Source: Aldehydirespirator sp965200005
Lineage (GTDB): Bacteria > Actinomycetota > Acidimicrobiia > Acidimicrobiales > Aldehydirespiratoraceae
Reading direction: 5' to 3'
Assembly (NCBI GenBank): GCA_965200005.1
Contig: OZ241331.1
Location: 3,348,001-3,412,000, forward strand
Length of the DNA: 64,000 nt
Shown here: positions 52,680 to 62,247 of the stretch, piece after piece
Position numbering within the stretch: position 1 is the stretch's first letter
How the letters are laid out: every line of letters starts with the position of its first letter
Made by a program: the position numbers and the translations under genes
The notes under the pieces: generated by a model
What the model was told of the DNA's origin: nothing
The model's input: the letters and a program-made list of their open reading frames with translations, nothing else
Database searches by the model: none

Positions 52680-55262
52680 ATGCTCAAGCTCGCTTACCGG
52701 AGCCTGATCGACAAGAAACTGCGTTTCGCCCTTACCACTCTCGTGGTGGTCGTGGGTGTGATGTTCGTAGTTGGCTCCTTCACAGTAACCGACAGTCTGC
52801 GATCCACATTTGCTGGTCTCGCCGAAGACATCGCCCAGGGTGCGGATCTGACGGTGCGCGCTCAGCAAGAGTTCGGCAACGACTTCGACCGGCCGACTAT
52901 CTCCGAACCTGTCGCCGACCAGATCGCGGAAGTCGACGGTGTCGAAACAGTGCGACCCGAGGTTGCGACTTTCAACGTGATCATCGTTGATGGTGAAGGC
53001 AACCCGATCGAGCCACCTGGCCCGCCCGCGCTCGGGTTTAGCTTCAACCCGTCGGTGTTCTTCCTTACGGAAGGACGCGCACCCGGTGCGCAGGGTGAGT
53101 TCGCAGCGGACTCAGACACCGCATCAGGTCGTGACCTCCAAGTCGGCCAAACGTATGACATCAACGGCCCGCTCAACGTCGAGCCCTTTGAACTTGTCGG
53201 CATCTTCAACTTCGGTGACCCCGACTCGCACACTGGCCTCGGCCAGACAATGGCTGCCTTTGAACTTGACGAGGCTCAACGATTCCTCGGCTTTGACGAC
53301 ACCTATCTCGAAATCGGCATCTTGGTGGAGTCTGGCGAGGACATCGCCTTGGTGCAACAACGTCTTCAGACCGAACTCGGCGACGACTACGAGGTAATCA
53401 CTCAGGAAGCTGCGGCCGCTGAGCAGGAGGCTGACTTCAACGAGGTCGTCGACATCTTCAACACGATCCTGCTCGTGTTTGCGTTCATCGCTGTGTTCGT
53501 CTCGGCGTTCATTATCAACAACACCTTCCAGATCGTGTTGGGGCAGCGTGTGCGAGAACTCGGCTTGTGGCGTGCCATCGGTGCGACTCCCCAGCAGGTG
53601 AGCCGGTCGGTAGTCACCGAGTCCGCAATAGTTGGCATCCTCAGCACGATCATCGGGATCGGTATGGGCCTGGTGCTCGCAATTGCACTACGTGCCATCC
53701 TCAACGGGGCAGGTATCTCTTTGCCGCCCGGTTCGCTGGAGTTGCGCTTGCGGACGGTCTTGCTCGCTGTACTTGTCGGGCTCGGCGTGACGATGGTGTC
53801 TTCGATCGGCCCTGCCATCAAGGCTCGCCGTATCTCGCCTATTGCGGCGCTCTCTCATGACTTCAGCATCGAGCCAACCGCCTTCACCCGCCGCCTCATC
53901 GTCGGGGGCGCAGTAACTGCCGCCGGAGTAACCGCGCTAGCCGTCGGCATGACTGCGGGACTAGAGACGGTCCCCACTTTCGTGCTCTTGGGAGTTGGAG
54001 CGCTGCTTGCCTTTGTGGGCATCAACATGGTGAGTCCCTCCTTCGCGGCGCCTGTCGCACGACTCTTGGGTCGTCCTGCGAGTGACATGTTCAGGGTTCC
54101 TGGGCGCCTGGCTCGAGATAACGCGGCCCGCAACCCGCGGCGCACTGCATCGACGGCCGGAGCGTTGATGATCGGGTTGGCGCTGATGGGCCTGGTTGCG
54201 GTGGTCGGCGAGTCGATCAAGAAGACGTTCGTCAACATCATTGAGAACGCTGTTGAGGCTGACTACTTCATCCAGTCCACACAGGCGGGATTCAACCCGG
54301 CAGCGGGGTTCCCGGCCTCGGTAGCAGACGACATTGAGGCATTAGACGAGATCGAGAGCGTCGTGAGGATCCAGTTCGCTTTCGGTGCCTTAAGTGTTGA
54401 CGGGATTCCCCGGGATCTGGTTGCGACCGATATGGGCCTTGCTGAGACGCACTTTGACGGGAAGGTTCACTCCGGCGACATGGCAGGAGGGAGCCCGCTC
54501 ACTGCACTTGCGTTGCACACTGATTCCGCTGAAGACCTCGCTGTTGGTGTGGGCAACCAGGTGGAGGTGACATTTCCCGACAACGAGACCGAGACGCTCA
54601 CCGTCGTTGCCATCTACGACGACGCCGCGATTTACGGAAACTGGGTGATTGACGTAGCGCTGTGGAGTGAGCACTTCAATCGCAATGACCTGGCGTTTGC
54701 CAGTGCGAGGATCAGGGGTCTAGATGACGACCTCACGGCGACTCAACAAGCCGAGTTGCTTGAGCAAAGCCGAGCAGCTATCGACGGTGTGCTTGACCGT
54801 TACCCCACTGTCTTGGTTGAGAACCGTGCTGAGTTCCGTGAGAGCCAGGAGGCTCAACTGTCTCAGTTCTTGCAGGTCATCGAAATACTGGTGCTTCTGT
54901 CGTTCTTCATCGCGCTAATCGGGATAATCAACACTCTCAGCCTGTCGATCTTTGAACGCACCCGTGAGATTGGCCTGCTGCGTTCCATCGGGATGTCGCG
55001 CCGGCAGTTGCGTGGGTCGATCTTTTGCGAGTCGATCATCGTGGCGGTGTTCGGTGGACTGCTTGGTGTCGCGGTCGGGACTGTGTTTGGTGTCGCTGCA
55101 ACGCTCGCTTTGCCAGACTCGATTGTGCAAGACCTGGCTATCCCTGTGTCAAGCCTGATGCGTTATGTGGTGATCTCGGCACTTGCGGGCCTGCTAGCTG
55201 CAGTTTTGCCTGCGCTCAGGGCCGGGCGGATGAACATCCTGCGAGCCATCGCCCACGAGTAG
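52680..55262 (+). CDS. FtsX/MacB-type permease (second of tandem pair)
   Basis: 860 residues, parallel to the preceding protein over its full length: LKLAYRSLIDKKLRFALTTL at the start, LGQRVRELGLWRAIGATPQQ in the first FtsX domain and FERTREIGLLRSIGMSRRQL in the second. The pair arose by tandem duplication, and the external domains have diverged most. A heterodimer driven by the single ATPase upstream is likely. The gap is 21 bases. A possible terminator hairpin (55278-55294) follows. Confidence 0.9.
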   Translation: MLKLAYRSLIDKKLRFALTTLVVVVGVMFVVGSFTVTDSLRSTFAGLAEDIAQGADLTVRAQQEFGNDFDRPTISEPVADQIAEVDGVETVRPEVATFNVIIVDGEGNPIEPPGPPALGFSFNPSVFFLTEGRAPGAQGEFAADSDTASGRDLQVGQTYDINGPLNVEPFELVGIFNFGDPDSHTGLGQTMAAFELDEAQRFLGFDDTYLEIGILVESGEDIALVQQRLQTELGDDYEVITQEAAAAEQEADFNEVVDIFNTILLVFAFIAVFVSAFIINNTFQIVLGQRVRELGLWRAIGATPQQVSRSVVTESAIVGILSTIIGIGMGLVLAIALRAILNGAGISLPPGSLELRLRTVLLAVLVGLGVTMVSSIGPAIKARRISPIAALSHDFSIEPTAFTRRLIVGGAVTAAGVTALAVGMTAGLETVPTFVLLGVGALLAFVGINMVSPSFAAPVARLLGRPASDMFRVPGRLARDNAARNPRRTASTAGALMIGLALMGLVAVVGESIKKTFVNIIENAVEADYFIQSTQAGFNPAAGFPASVADDIEALDEIESVVRIQFAFGALSVDGIPRDLVATDMGLAETHFDGKVHSGDMAGGSPLTALALHTDSAEDLAVGVGNQVEVTFPDNETETLTVVAIYDDAAIYGNWVIDVALWSEHFNRNDLAFASARIRGLDDDLTATQQAELLEQSRAAIDGVLDRYPTVLVENRAEFRESQEAQLSQFLQVIEILVLLSFFIALIGIINTLSLSIFERTREIGLLRSIGMSRRQLRGSIFCESIIVAVFGGLLGVAVGTVFGVAATLALPDSIVQDLAIPVSSLMRYVVISALAGLLAAVLPALRAGRMNILRAIAHE

Positions 55263-55277
55263 AGCCCAAGTCACCGC

Positions 55278-55294
55278 AAGCTCGTGGTGAGCTT
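55278..55294. terminator. Possible hairpin between convergent genes
   Basis: AAGCTC (55278-55283) pairs with GAGCTT (55289-55294) across GTGGT, between the plus-strand permease stop and the minus-strand SPOR-like gene end. Weak: six pairs and no T-run on either strand. Confidence 0.3.
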
Positions 55295-55340
55295 TGGGGG
55301 CGCTCATTAGCGAGCCCTACAGCTCGCGGCCGAGCTGGCG

Positions 55341-56255
55341 TCAGGGTGCTGGCGAATAGACGACTCCGAGGTCCTCAGGAAGTTGCGACACGGGGCGGAT
55401 GTAACAAAGATCGGCCGTTCGCAGGCCCAAATTCCAGCACGCAGCCTGGGCTTCAGCGGGTGTTGTAAATGGCCCGAGCGAGACAATCCAGTACCCCGGA
55501 TTGAGGCTTGCGAAGTCGTCGGTGTTGAGGATGTGCAGCGTCGTGTCAAGCTCATCATCGAGACGATCACGAGTCTCGATTGCCTCGCCTTGTCCTCCCG
55601 ATACCGAGGCCAGCACACCAACAAAGTTGCGTTCGCTAGTCGTGTCGTTCCCGTTGTTCCCATTGTTGGACTCAGGTGGTTGATTCTCTGTCTCGCTGCC
55701 CTCGCCTGGGCCTTCACCCTCGGGATCTTCGACTACGGGGTCAGAAGTGCCCAACTCGCCGTCGTCAACTCCAGCTGCCTCACCGGATGTCTCTGAGTTA
55801 CCGGTGTCGTCATTGGACGGATCGGGCGTGTCAACGGTGCCCGTGGCATCGTCGGTGTTTGGAGCAGGGCTGGTCGTAGCACCAGTTCCATCCGGGGCTG
55901 AGACTTCGGTGCCGCTGCCGGCCGTAACGACCGGTTCGATCACAGCGTCGGGCTCGCTGCCTGTCTCCCCCAGCTGCGAGTCCTGGGGCCCAGCGTCCGA
56001 ACCGTTGCCCTCGGCAGCTACCCTGTCAGCGTCCTCGGATGCTTCATCGTTCGCGACCGCGGTGGTTGTAGTCGCTGCGGTCTCCTCGTCATCTGTCAAG
56101 CGGGCGTTCCAATCGCCGCCTAAGCCAACGAGCAGTAACACGACGACAATCAAGATCCATACGAGACGTCGCCTGGCGCGGCGTCGTGTCCGCGCCAGAA
56201 AGTCGCTTCGTGGCAGGATCGGGCCTTGCTCAGATGCGCTTTGCAAGTTTGTCAA
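55341..56255 (-). CDS. Membrane-anchored protein with disordered linker and SPOR-like C-terminus
   Basis: 304 residues. A basic stretch (ARTRRRARRR, 21-30) precedes one membrane helix (31-47), then a long Asp/Glu/Thr/Gly/Ser/Pro-rich linker (about 55-205), then a C-terminal domain (about 208-304: VGVLASVSGGQGEAIETRDRL, GYWIVSLGPFTTPAEAQAAC) that resembles SPOR domains, which bind denuded peptidoglycan at division sites. Topology would be cytoplasmic N-terminus, external SPOR. It may be a cell-division or wall protein; the SPOR call is by eye and not certain. Confidence 0.7.
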   Translation of the reverse strand: MTNLQSASEQGPILPRSDFLARTRRRARRRLVWILIVVVLLLVGLGGDWNARLTDDEETAATTTTAVANDEASEDADRVAAEGNGSDAGPQDSQLGETGSEPDAVIEPVVTAGSGTEVSAPDGTGATTSPAPNTDDATGTVDTPDPSNDDTGNSETSGEAAGVDDGELGTSDPVVEDPEGEGPGEGSETENQPPESNNGNNGNDTTSERNFVGVLASVSGGQGEAIETRDRLDDELDTTLHILNTDDFASLNPGYWIVSLGPFTTPAEAQAACWNLGLRTADLCYIRPVSQLPEDLGVVYSPAP

Positions 56256-56404
56256 CCTTGCCGGAGCCTGCCGGAGACTGAGCCGACACTGGGGTGTGCG
56301 GAGGACTCAACGGTGAACCAGTCGCCCGCGATCACGCGAGCCACGACTCACCGGATCGAGATGTTATCGGCCCGATAGTCGCCAACCGGGGACCCCTAGG
56401 TGTT

Positions 56405-59400
56405 CTAAGCCCTATAGAGCATGCCTCGGTATGAATGGGTGAATCCGGCAGCCTCCAGGCGCCCGGCGAACGACATCTCACGGATCGGGGTGCCGTTGAC
56501 CTTGGCAATCTCGAGCTTGGGCAAGCGACCGTCTTTGACCAAGCTCATGAGAGCGTCGATCCAGGAGTCGTTTGACTCCGACCCCGCGAAGGTGACCAGC
56601 GACCTGGCCCCACGCTCAAGTTCAACGAGCAAAGCGCCGCCCGATAGCACGACGTAGGCACCCGCACTACGAGAAGCGCGCCCATCCGATGCTGGCCAGC
56701 TCAAAGCGGCTCCGTATGGCTGTGCTGGGTCGGTCGCTGCCAACACTACTGCAGGTTCATCCTCGGGAGTATCACGAGTTGAGCGAAGCCGGTCTACAGC
56801 ACCTGGCAAAGCGAATTGCGCGGCCCCGAGACCTGCCACGAAGTAGCCACGCCGCACCTCACCACGTTCCTCAAGTGCCTTGAGCACCGGGTAAACGCCA
56901 GCGAACCCGCCTTGTTGGCCTTCACCGAGAGCCGACTCGCGGGTCACTACCCCGTAGCGATCAAGCAGCTGGTGTGCTCGCGCTAGTGCCGCTGCCGTGG
57001 CTGCAGGCACGGGTTGGCGCAACGACTCAACCAGCGACCACCGACCAGCTGCGGAGGGCGGGCCTGCCGCGCTCAAACCACCAAGGCGCAACCTGCGACG
57101 CCGTGCCACGCTTCTTCGTGTTGCTACCCGGTGCTTCGAGCCTCGCCGATGCCGCGCTGATACCCGGGCACGCAATGGTGCAAGCGAGTCGTTAGTGACC
57201 TCCCCGGCCCACACCAGATCCCAGAGTGCAGCAAGCACAGTCTCGGTGTCATAGGGCAACGACGCCGCCTGAGCGGCTGCCACCAACTGAGGCCAGAACG
57301 ACGCTCCGCCGTCACGCAAACGCTGGCGCAAGGCGTCATGAACCGGCCCTTCCACTGCATCGGCACTCTCGCGCAACAGCATCGGCGCTTGATCACGAAA
57401 CACCAGCCTCACACGACCGTCTGTGGCACCAAGCGGGCCCGCTCCAACCCACACAACCTCACCAGAGGTACACAACTCGTCAAGATCTGCTGGCTTGAAG
57501 GCCGCCATCCGTGCGCTTAGCACATCTGTCTCAAGCACTGAAGCCACGATCGGGGCACCTTGAAGTTGCGCCACGATGTCGGCGAGCGCGTCAACGCCTC
57601 GCCGGCGGCTGCCTACTCCTTGCCACGCCGGCAGGAACCTTGCCAGTGCCTCGGCTGGAACCGGCTCAACCTCGTGGCGCAACACGGCAAGACAGCGCCG
57701 CCTGATCCGCCGCAGCACTTCTGGGTCACAGAACTCGCGCTCAAACCCGTTGGGATGGAACTCCCCTCGCAGCAACCGACCATGCGCTACCAGCGAAGCG
57801 AGGCTGCGACCAGACCTCTGCTCGCTGACACCGAGCCAGCGCGCAATGTCACGAGCAACGAAAGGCCCGTGACTTCGAGCAAACCGCAAGCAGAGATCGC
57901 CGAGAGGATCTTCGACTGCATCGGTAGCCGACGCAGGTAGCCCTACCGGCAGGGCAACACCCGCGGCATCACGCAAGCGGGCCGCGTCGGCGACATCGGC
58001 AACAACCTTGCGGCCTGCGACCCGCACAAACATGGCGCGCCGCTGGCCTTCGAGTTGGCGCAACCAGGCGTTCACCTGCTCGATCGCTGCCGACTCCCCA
58101 TTACCTGCATCTGAAACCGACCGTGCTGCCAGCTCGTCGACCGTGAGCGGGCCGAGTACACGCAACAAGTCGTGAGCTTCGTCGGCGTCGCGTGCCCTGC
58201 GCCGCCCGGTCAAGCGCTGCAACTCAAGCTCGATGTCTGCGATCACACCGCTGTCAAGCAGTTCACGCAACTCTTCGGCGCCTAACAGGTCACGCAGCAA
58301 GTCACGGTCGAGCGCCAACGCCGCAGCCCGTCGCTCAGCCAGAGGAGCATCTCCCTCGTACATGAACATCGAGATCCACGAGAACATGAGCGACTGTGCG
58401 AATGGTGACGCTTGAGGTGTATCGACGGCCACCAGCCTCACCCGGCGGCTGCGGAGGTTGGTCATCAACTCCACCAGCGCGGGAAGGTCAAACACATCGT
58501 TGACGCACTCCCTCGTGGCTTCGAGCAGGATCGGGAACGAAGGGAACTTGGCCGCAGTCGACAGCAGATCGGCAGCGCGACGGCGTTGCTGCCAAAGCGG
58601 TGTTCGCTGCCCGGGTCGGCGCCTGGGCAACAGCAAAGCCCGAGCCGCACATTCACGGAAACGAGACGCGAACATCGCCGTCTCGGGAAGCCGCGTCACG
58701 ACAACGTCAGCAACCTCATCAGGGTCAAACAGCAGGTCGTCGATGGCGATCTCGTCGACTGCTTCGGGCAGCCTCATGACGATGCCATCGTCTGCCCACA
58801 TCACATCAACATCGACACCCCATGCCTCGGCGAGCCGTGTCTGCAAAGCCATCCCCCACGGCGCATGAACCTGCGCTCCAAAGGGCGACAGCACGCACAC
58901 TCGCCAGTCACCGATCTCGTCACGGAACCGCTCGACCACGATCGTGCGATCATCGGGCACCACACCGGTTGCCTCAGCCTGATCTTCAATGAATGCGGCC
59001 AGATTTGAGGCCGCCGTTTCATCTAACCCGCACCGCCACTTCAATCTTTCCTCGGCACGTGTCGCATCGGAACGCAGCTCACGCACCAACTCTCCAATGG
59101 CCGCTCCCAATTCGACAGGGCGGCCCGGTCCGTCGCCGTGCCAGAACGGCATCTTGCCGAGCTCGCCGGGTGCTGGTGTCACCACGACACGCTCGAAGGT
59201 GATGTCCACGATCCGCCAGGTGGTGGCACCCAGCAGGAACACCTCACCTACCCGGCTCTCATACACCATCTCTTCGTCGAGTTCCCCGACCCGGGTGCCA
59301 TCGGGCAGGAACACTCCAAACAGACCCCGATCTGGGATCGTGCCTGCGTTTGTTGCGGCAAGCCGTTGCGCACCGGCGCGGCCCGAGATGACACCCGATG

Positions 59401-61159
59401 CCCTGTCCCACACAACACGTGGTCGCAACTCGGAGAACTCTTCGGCCGGGTAGGTACCTGAGAGCAGCTCCAGGATGCTTGTGAGAACCTCGTCGGAGAG
59501 TTCCGCAAAGGGAGCGCTGCGGCGCAGTAAGGCAGCCATGCTCTCCAGCGGCCATTCGTCCATGGCACACATCGCCACGATCTGCTGGGCTGCTACATCT
59601 ATGGCGTTGCGTGGGTAATGCGTGCGCTCTACCTCGCCGAGATGCATCCGCTCGACAACCGCTGCAGCTTCAAGCAGATCGGCCCGATGCTTAGGGAAGA
59701 TGCGACCCCGACTCGGCTCCCCGACTCGATGGCCTGCCCGGCCGATCCGCTGCATCGCTGACGCCACCGATGTTGGAGATGCCACCTGCACAACCAGATC
59801 AACCGCACCCATGTCGATCCCCAACTCGAGGGTGGAGGTTGCTACCAGGCCACGAAGTTCGCCGCGCTTGAGTTCATCTTCAATCAGCAGGCGACGCTGG
59901 CGCGACAGCGAACCGTGGTGAGCCTTGACCAACTCGAAGCCATCGGTTGATCCAGTGCCGACCTGCTCGTCACCAGCAGCAACTAGCGCTGCAACAGGAT
60001 CAATCCGTGACGGCCCTCGACCCTCGGAACTCGCGACTCCCGCAGCAGCGTCGCTAGTAGCTGCATCTGCGGACGTGATGGGGCCGGAAACCGAGTCAGT
60101 ACGAGTCTCCACTGCGTCCTCGTCCGTCGCAGCGACTTGAGCGTCGGCATACATCTCGTTCAAACGGGCGGCTAGCCGTTCCGACAACCGGCGAGCGTTG
60201 GAAAAGATCAGGGTTGACTGGTGTGAGAGAACTAGCTCGAGTAGCCGGGGGTGGATGGCGGGCCAGATGCTGCGCCGCAGAGGCGCAGCCGCAGCACCGG
60301 CAGACGCTGGAGCCTCGACCATCTCTCCCAGAGACGACATGTCAGCAACCGGCACCACGACCTGCACATCAAGTTCTTTGCGTGCCGCCGGCTTGATCAC
60401 GGTTACCGGCCGGGGCACCGCCACGCCATCGCCGCCCGCGACAAATCCACCCAAGAAGCGAGCAATTTCCGACAGCGGACGCTGCGTCGCCGATAATGCA
60501 ATGCGCTGAGGTGAGCGGGCCGTGAGCTCTTCCAGACGCTCAAGTGAGACCATCAGATGCGTTCCGCGTTTGGTAGCGGCTACGGCGTGGATCTCGTCGA
60601 TGATCACATGCTCGACGGTGGCGAGGGTCTCACGGGCACGGCTGGTGAGCATCAAGAACAGCGACTCGGGGGTCGTGATCAAGATGTTGGGGGGACGGCG
60701 GATCAGTTTGCGACGCTCGTCGGTGGAAGTGTCACCGGTACGCACACCGACCGTGGGCTCATGTACAGACGCGCCCAAACGTTCGGCCGCAAACCCGATG
60801 CCGGCCAGCGGCGCACGCAGGTTCTTCTGAACATCCACCGCAAGCGCCCGCAGCGGGGACACATACAGGACACGTGTGCCCAGCGGGGACGCCGGTAACG
60901 CTGGGGGTCCCGGTGACTTTGAAGCACCGGAACCCCCAGTCCACCCGCCGTCTCTAGATTTGCCGCCGGTCATGAGCCGGTCAATTGCCCATAAGAAAGC
61001 TGCGAGCGTCTTGCCGGTACCGGTCGGGGCGCAGATCAGGGTGTGATCTCCGGCAGCAATGGCAGGCCATCCCTCGGCCTGGGGTGGCGTAGCTTCTACA
61101 AAGGTCGACTGGAACCACACACGGGTGGGCTCAGAGAAGGCAGCAAGTGGATCGACCAT
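56405..61159 (-). CDS. lhr: Large ATP-dependent helicase, Lhr family
   Basis: 1584 residues from ATG 61159 (MVDPLAAFSEPTRVWF); a longer frame upstream begins in poorly conserved sequence. Lhr is a DNA:RNA-specific superfamily 2 helicase linked to DNA repair. Motifs: Walker A CAPTGTGKTLAAF, Walker B VIIDEIHAV, SATQRPLSEI, STLELGIDMGAVDLVV and MQRIGRAGHRVGEPSRGRIF. C-terminal winged-helix and Lhr-specific domains extend to the end. Two disordered Gly/Pro/Ser and Asp/Ala/Thr-rich inserts interrupt the helicase core (GGKSRDGGWTGGSGASKSP, and about 60 residues after EMYADAQVAATD). It is divergent from the DtxR-type regulator. Confidence 0.92.
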   Translation of the reverse strand: MVDPLAAFSEPTRVWFQSTFVEATPPQAEGWPAIAAGDHTLICAPTGTGKTLAAFLWAIDRLMTGGKSRDGGWTGGSGASKSPGPPALPASPLGTRVLYVSPLRALAVDVQKNLRAPLAGIGFAAERLGASVHEPTVGVRTGDTSTDERRKLIRRPPNILITTPESLFLMLTSRARETLATVEHVIIDEIHAVAATKRGTHLMVSLERLEELTARSPQRIALSATQRPLSEIARFLGGFVAGGDGVAVPRPVTVIKPAARKELDVQVVVPVADMSSLGEMVEAPASAGAAAAPLRRSIWPAIHPRLLELVLSHQSTLIFSNARRLSERLAARLNEMYADAQVAATDEDAVETRTDSVSGPITSADAATSDAAAGVASSEGRGPSRIDPVAALVAAGDEQVGTGSTDGFELVKAHHGSLSRQRRLLIEDELKRGELRGLVATSTLELGIDMGAVDLVVQVASPTSVASAMQRIGRAGHRVGEPSRGRIFPKHRADLLEAAAVVERMHLGEVERTHYPRNAIDVAAQQIVAMCAMDEWPLESMAALLRRSAPFAELSDEVLTSILELLSGTYPAEEFSELRPRVVWDRASGVISGRAGAQRLAATNAGTIPDRGLFGVFLPDGTRVGELDEEMVYESRVGEVFLLGATTWRIVDITFERVVVTPAPGELGKMPFWHGDGPGRPVELGAAIGELVRELRSDATRAEERLKWRCGLDETAASNLAAFIEDQAEATGVVPDDRTIVVERFRDEIGDWRVCVLSPFGAQVHAPWGMALQTRLAEAWGVDVDVMWADDGIVMRLPEAVDEIAIDDLLFDPDEVADVVVTRLPETAMFASRFRECAARALLLPRRRPGQRTPLWQQRRRAADLLSTAAKFPSFPILLEATRECVNDVFDLPALVELMTNLRSRRVRLVAVDTPQASPFAQSLMFSWISMFMYEGDAPLAERRAAALALDRDLLRDLLGAEELRELLDSGVIADIELELQRLTGRRRARDADEAHDLLRVLGPLTVDELAARSVSDAGNGESAAIEQVNAWLRQLEGQRRAMFVRVAGRKVVADVADAARLRDAAGVALPVGLPASATDAVEDPLGDLCLRFARSHGPFVARDIARWLGVSEQRSGRSLASLVAHGRLLRGEFHPNGFEREFCDPEVLRRIRRRCLAVLRHEVEPVPAEALARFLPAWQGVGSRRRGVDALADIVAQLQGAPIVASVLETDVLSARMAAFKPADLDELCTSGEVVWVGAGPLGATDGRVRLVFRDQAPMLLRESADAVEGPVHDALRQRLRDGGASFWPQLVAAAQAASLPYDTETVLAALWDLVWAGEVTNDSLAPLRARVSARHRRGSKHRVATRRSVARRRRLRLGGLSAAGPPSAAGRWSLVESLRQPVPAATAAALARAHQLLDRYGVVTRESALGEGQQGGFAGVYPVLKALEERGEVRRGYFVAGLGAAQFALPGAVDRLRSTRDTPEDEPAVVLAATDPAQPYGAALSWPASDGRASRSAGAYVVLSGGALLVELERGARSLVTFAGSESNDSWIDALMSLVKDGRLPKLEIAKVNGTPIREMSFAGRLEAAGFTHSYRGMLYRA

Positions 61160-61302
61160 CAACGGCTCACCGTACTTGTGCCCTGTGACACCAGCCCCTC
61201 TGGCACGAGTCTTTGGCACTTGTGCCAGCCACAGCCGCCATACACCACACGACGCCGTCCCTGACGGGCAGCATCGCAGCCAGTGCAATAACGTAAGGCT
61301 TG

Positions 61303-62034
61303 ATGTCATCCACGACGGCCACCGCCGACCGCCAAACATCGTCGGCACCTGAGCCCGAGACGCCTTATGAGTCTCCCGAGTGGCATCCCGCGTTCGAGGA
61401 GTACTGCGAGACCATCTTCGAACTTGCTGAGGATGACCTTGATGTCATTCAGGCTCGCATCGCCGATCGACTCGACATATCAAGACCAGCCGTGTCGGAG
61501 ATGATCCGCAAGATGCAGACCGAGGGCCTCGTCAAGAAAGGTCGGGGCACCATCAAGCTGACCACCGCGGGCCACTCGCTGGCCGAAACAGTCGTGCGGC
61601 GTCACCGCATCGCCGAATGCTTCCTGACAGACGTGCTCGGGCTGTCGTGGGCCGACGCTCACCAGGAAGCCGGCAAATGGGAACACATCATCTCGCCTCG
61701 AGTCGAGCAAGCCATGCTCAGGGTGCTTGAGGATCCCACCACGTGCCCGCATGGCAATCCAATCCCAGGTTCGGGATATGACCCACCCGAGATGGTCTCC
61801 CTGAGTTCGCTCAAGGTCAGCAAGCGTTTCACAGTGCAGCGCATCCCTGAGGAACTGGAGTTTCAGCCCGGGATGTTGGACTTCTTAGAAGAAGCCAATG
61901 TGGTACCCGGTGCGACCGGCAACGTAGTTGCACGCTCTCCCGATGGCACGATCACACTTGAGGTTGCTGGTAGCCCGGTCGGGCTGAGCGACTACGCCGC
62001 CTCACGGATCCTGGTTTCAGCGCCAAGCACGTAG
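61303..62034 (+). CDS. DtxR/IdeR-type metal-dependent regulator
   Basis: 243 residues from ATG 61303. After a disordered start (about 25 residues) comes the winged helix (FEEYCETIFELAEDD, ARIADRLDISRPAVSEMIRKMQTEGLV), then the metal-binding/dimerisation domain (AETVVRRHRIAECFLTDVLG, GKWEHIISPRVEQAMLRVL, CPHGNPIPGSG) and a C-terminal SH3-like domain. Such proteins repress iron or manganese uptake genes when metal is bound. TAACGT (61289-61294) lies 8 bases before the ATG, so a leaderless start is likely. It is followed by an 11-bp GC-rich hairpin. Confidence 0.9.
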   Translation: MSSTTATADRQTSSAPEPETPYESPEWHPAFEEYCETIFELAEDDLDVIQARIADRLDISRPAVSEMIRKMQTEGLVKKGRGTIKLTTAGHSLAETVVRRHRIAECFLTDVLGLSWADAHQEAGKWEHIISPRVEQAMLRVLEDPTTCPHGNPIPGSGYDPPEMVSLSSLKVSKRFTVQRIPEELEFQPGMLDFLEEANVVPGATGNVVARSPDGTITLEVAGSPVGLSDYAASRILVSAPST

Positions 62035-62050
62035 AGCCGAACACCTGGCC

Positions 62051-62085
62051 CCGGGCAAGCCCGCGCCTCCGTCAGGCTTGCCCGG
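62051..62085 (+). terminator. Strong GC-rich hairpin after the DtxR gene
   Basis: CCGGGCAAGCC (62051-62061) pairs perfectly with GGCTTGCCCGG (62075-62085) across 13 bases, 17 bases after the stop. A terminator is the natural reading even without a T-run, which is often missing in high-GC actinobacteria. Confidence 0.6.
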
Positions 62086-62163
62086 CAACGCTCGGTGCCA
62101 AGCCACGCGCCCCACAACGCCAGGAGCAGGTTGAAGCGCTTTGGCCTGCCCCGCAATTGCTGT

Positions 62164-62188
62164 GGTACTTTGACCACATCAAAGTACC
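62164..62188. promoter_or_regulatory. Perfect inverted repeat upstream of NMT1/THI5-type binding protein
   Basis: GGTACTTTGA (62164-62173) and TCAAAGTACC (62179-62188) form a perfect 10-bp inverted repeat with a 5-base centre, about 60 bases before the ATG of the ABC binding protein. Overlapping it is a second symmetry, TGTGG...CCACA (62161-62178). The size and symmetry suit a dimeric repressor or activator, although an RNA stem-loop is also possible. Confidence 0.6.
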
Positions 62189-62217
62189 GGCCGTCGTGAC
62201 ACATCACGGCCGCGGGC

Positions 62218-62234
62218 TGTCGACGGAGTCGACA
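62218..62234 (+). promoter_or_regulatory. Hairpin next to ribosome binding site of the binding protein
   Basis: TGTCGAC (62218-62224), GGA, GTCGACA (62228-62234) forms a tight 7-bp stem with a 3-base loop. The ribosome binding site AAGGAGGG follows immediately and the ATG is at 62248. It could stabilise the mRNA 5' end or modulate initiation. Confidence 0.5.
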
Positions 62235-62247
62235 AGGAGGGACCCAC

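Noticed and set aside
62035..62247. Thiamine (TPP) riboswitch before the NMT1/THI5-type protein
   Set aside because: No CTGAGA-type THI-box core in the region; the stems seen are simple palindromes.
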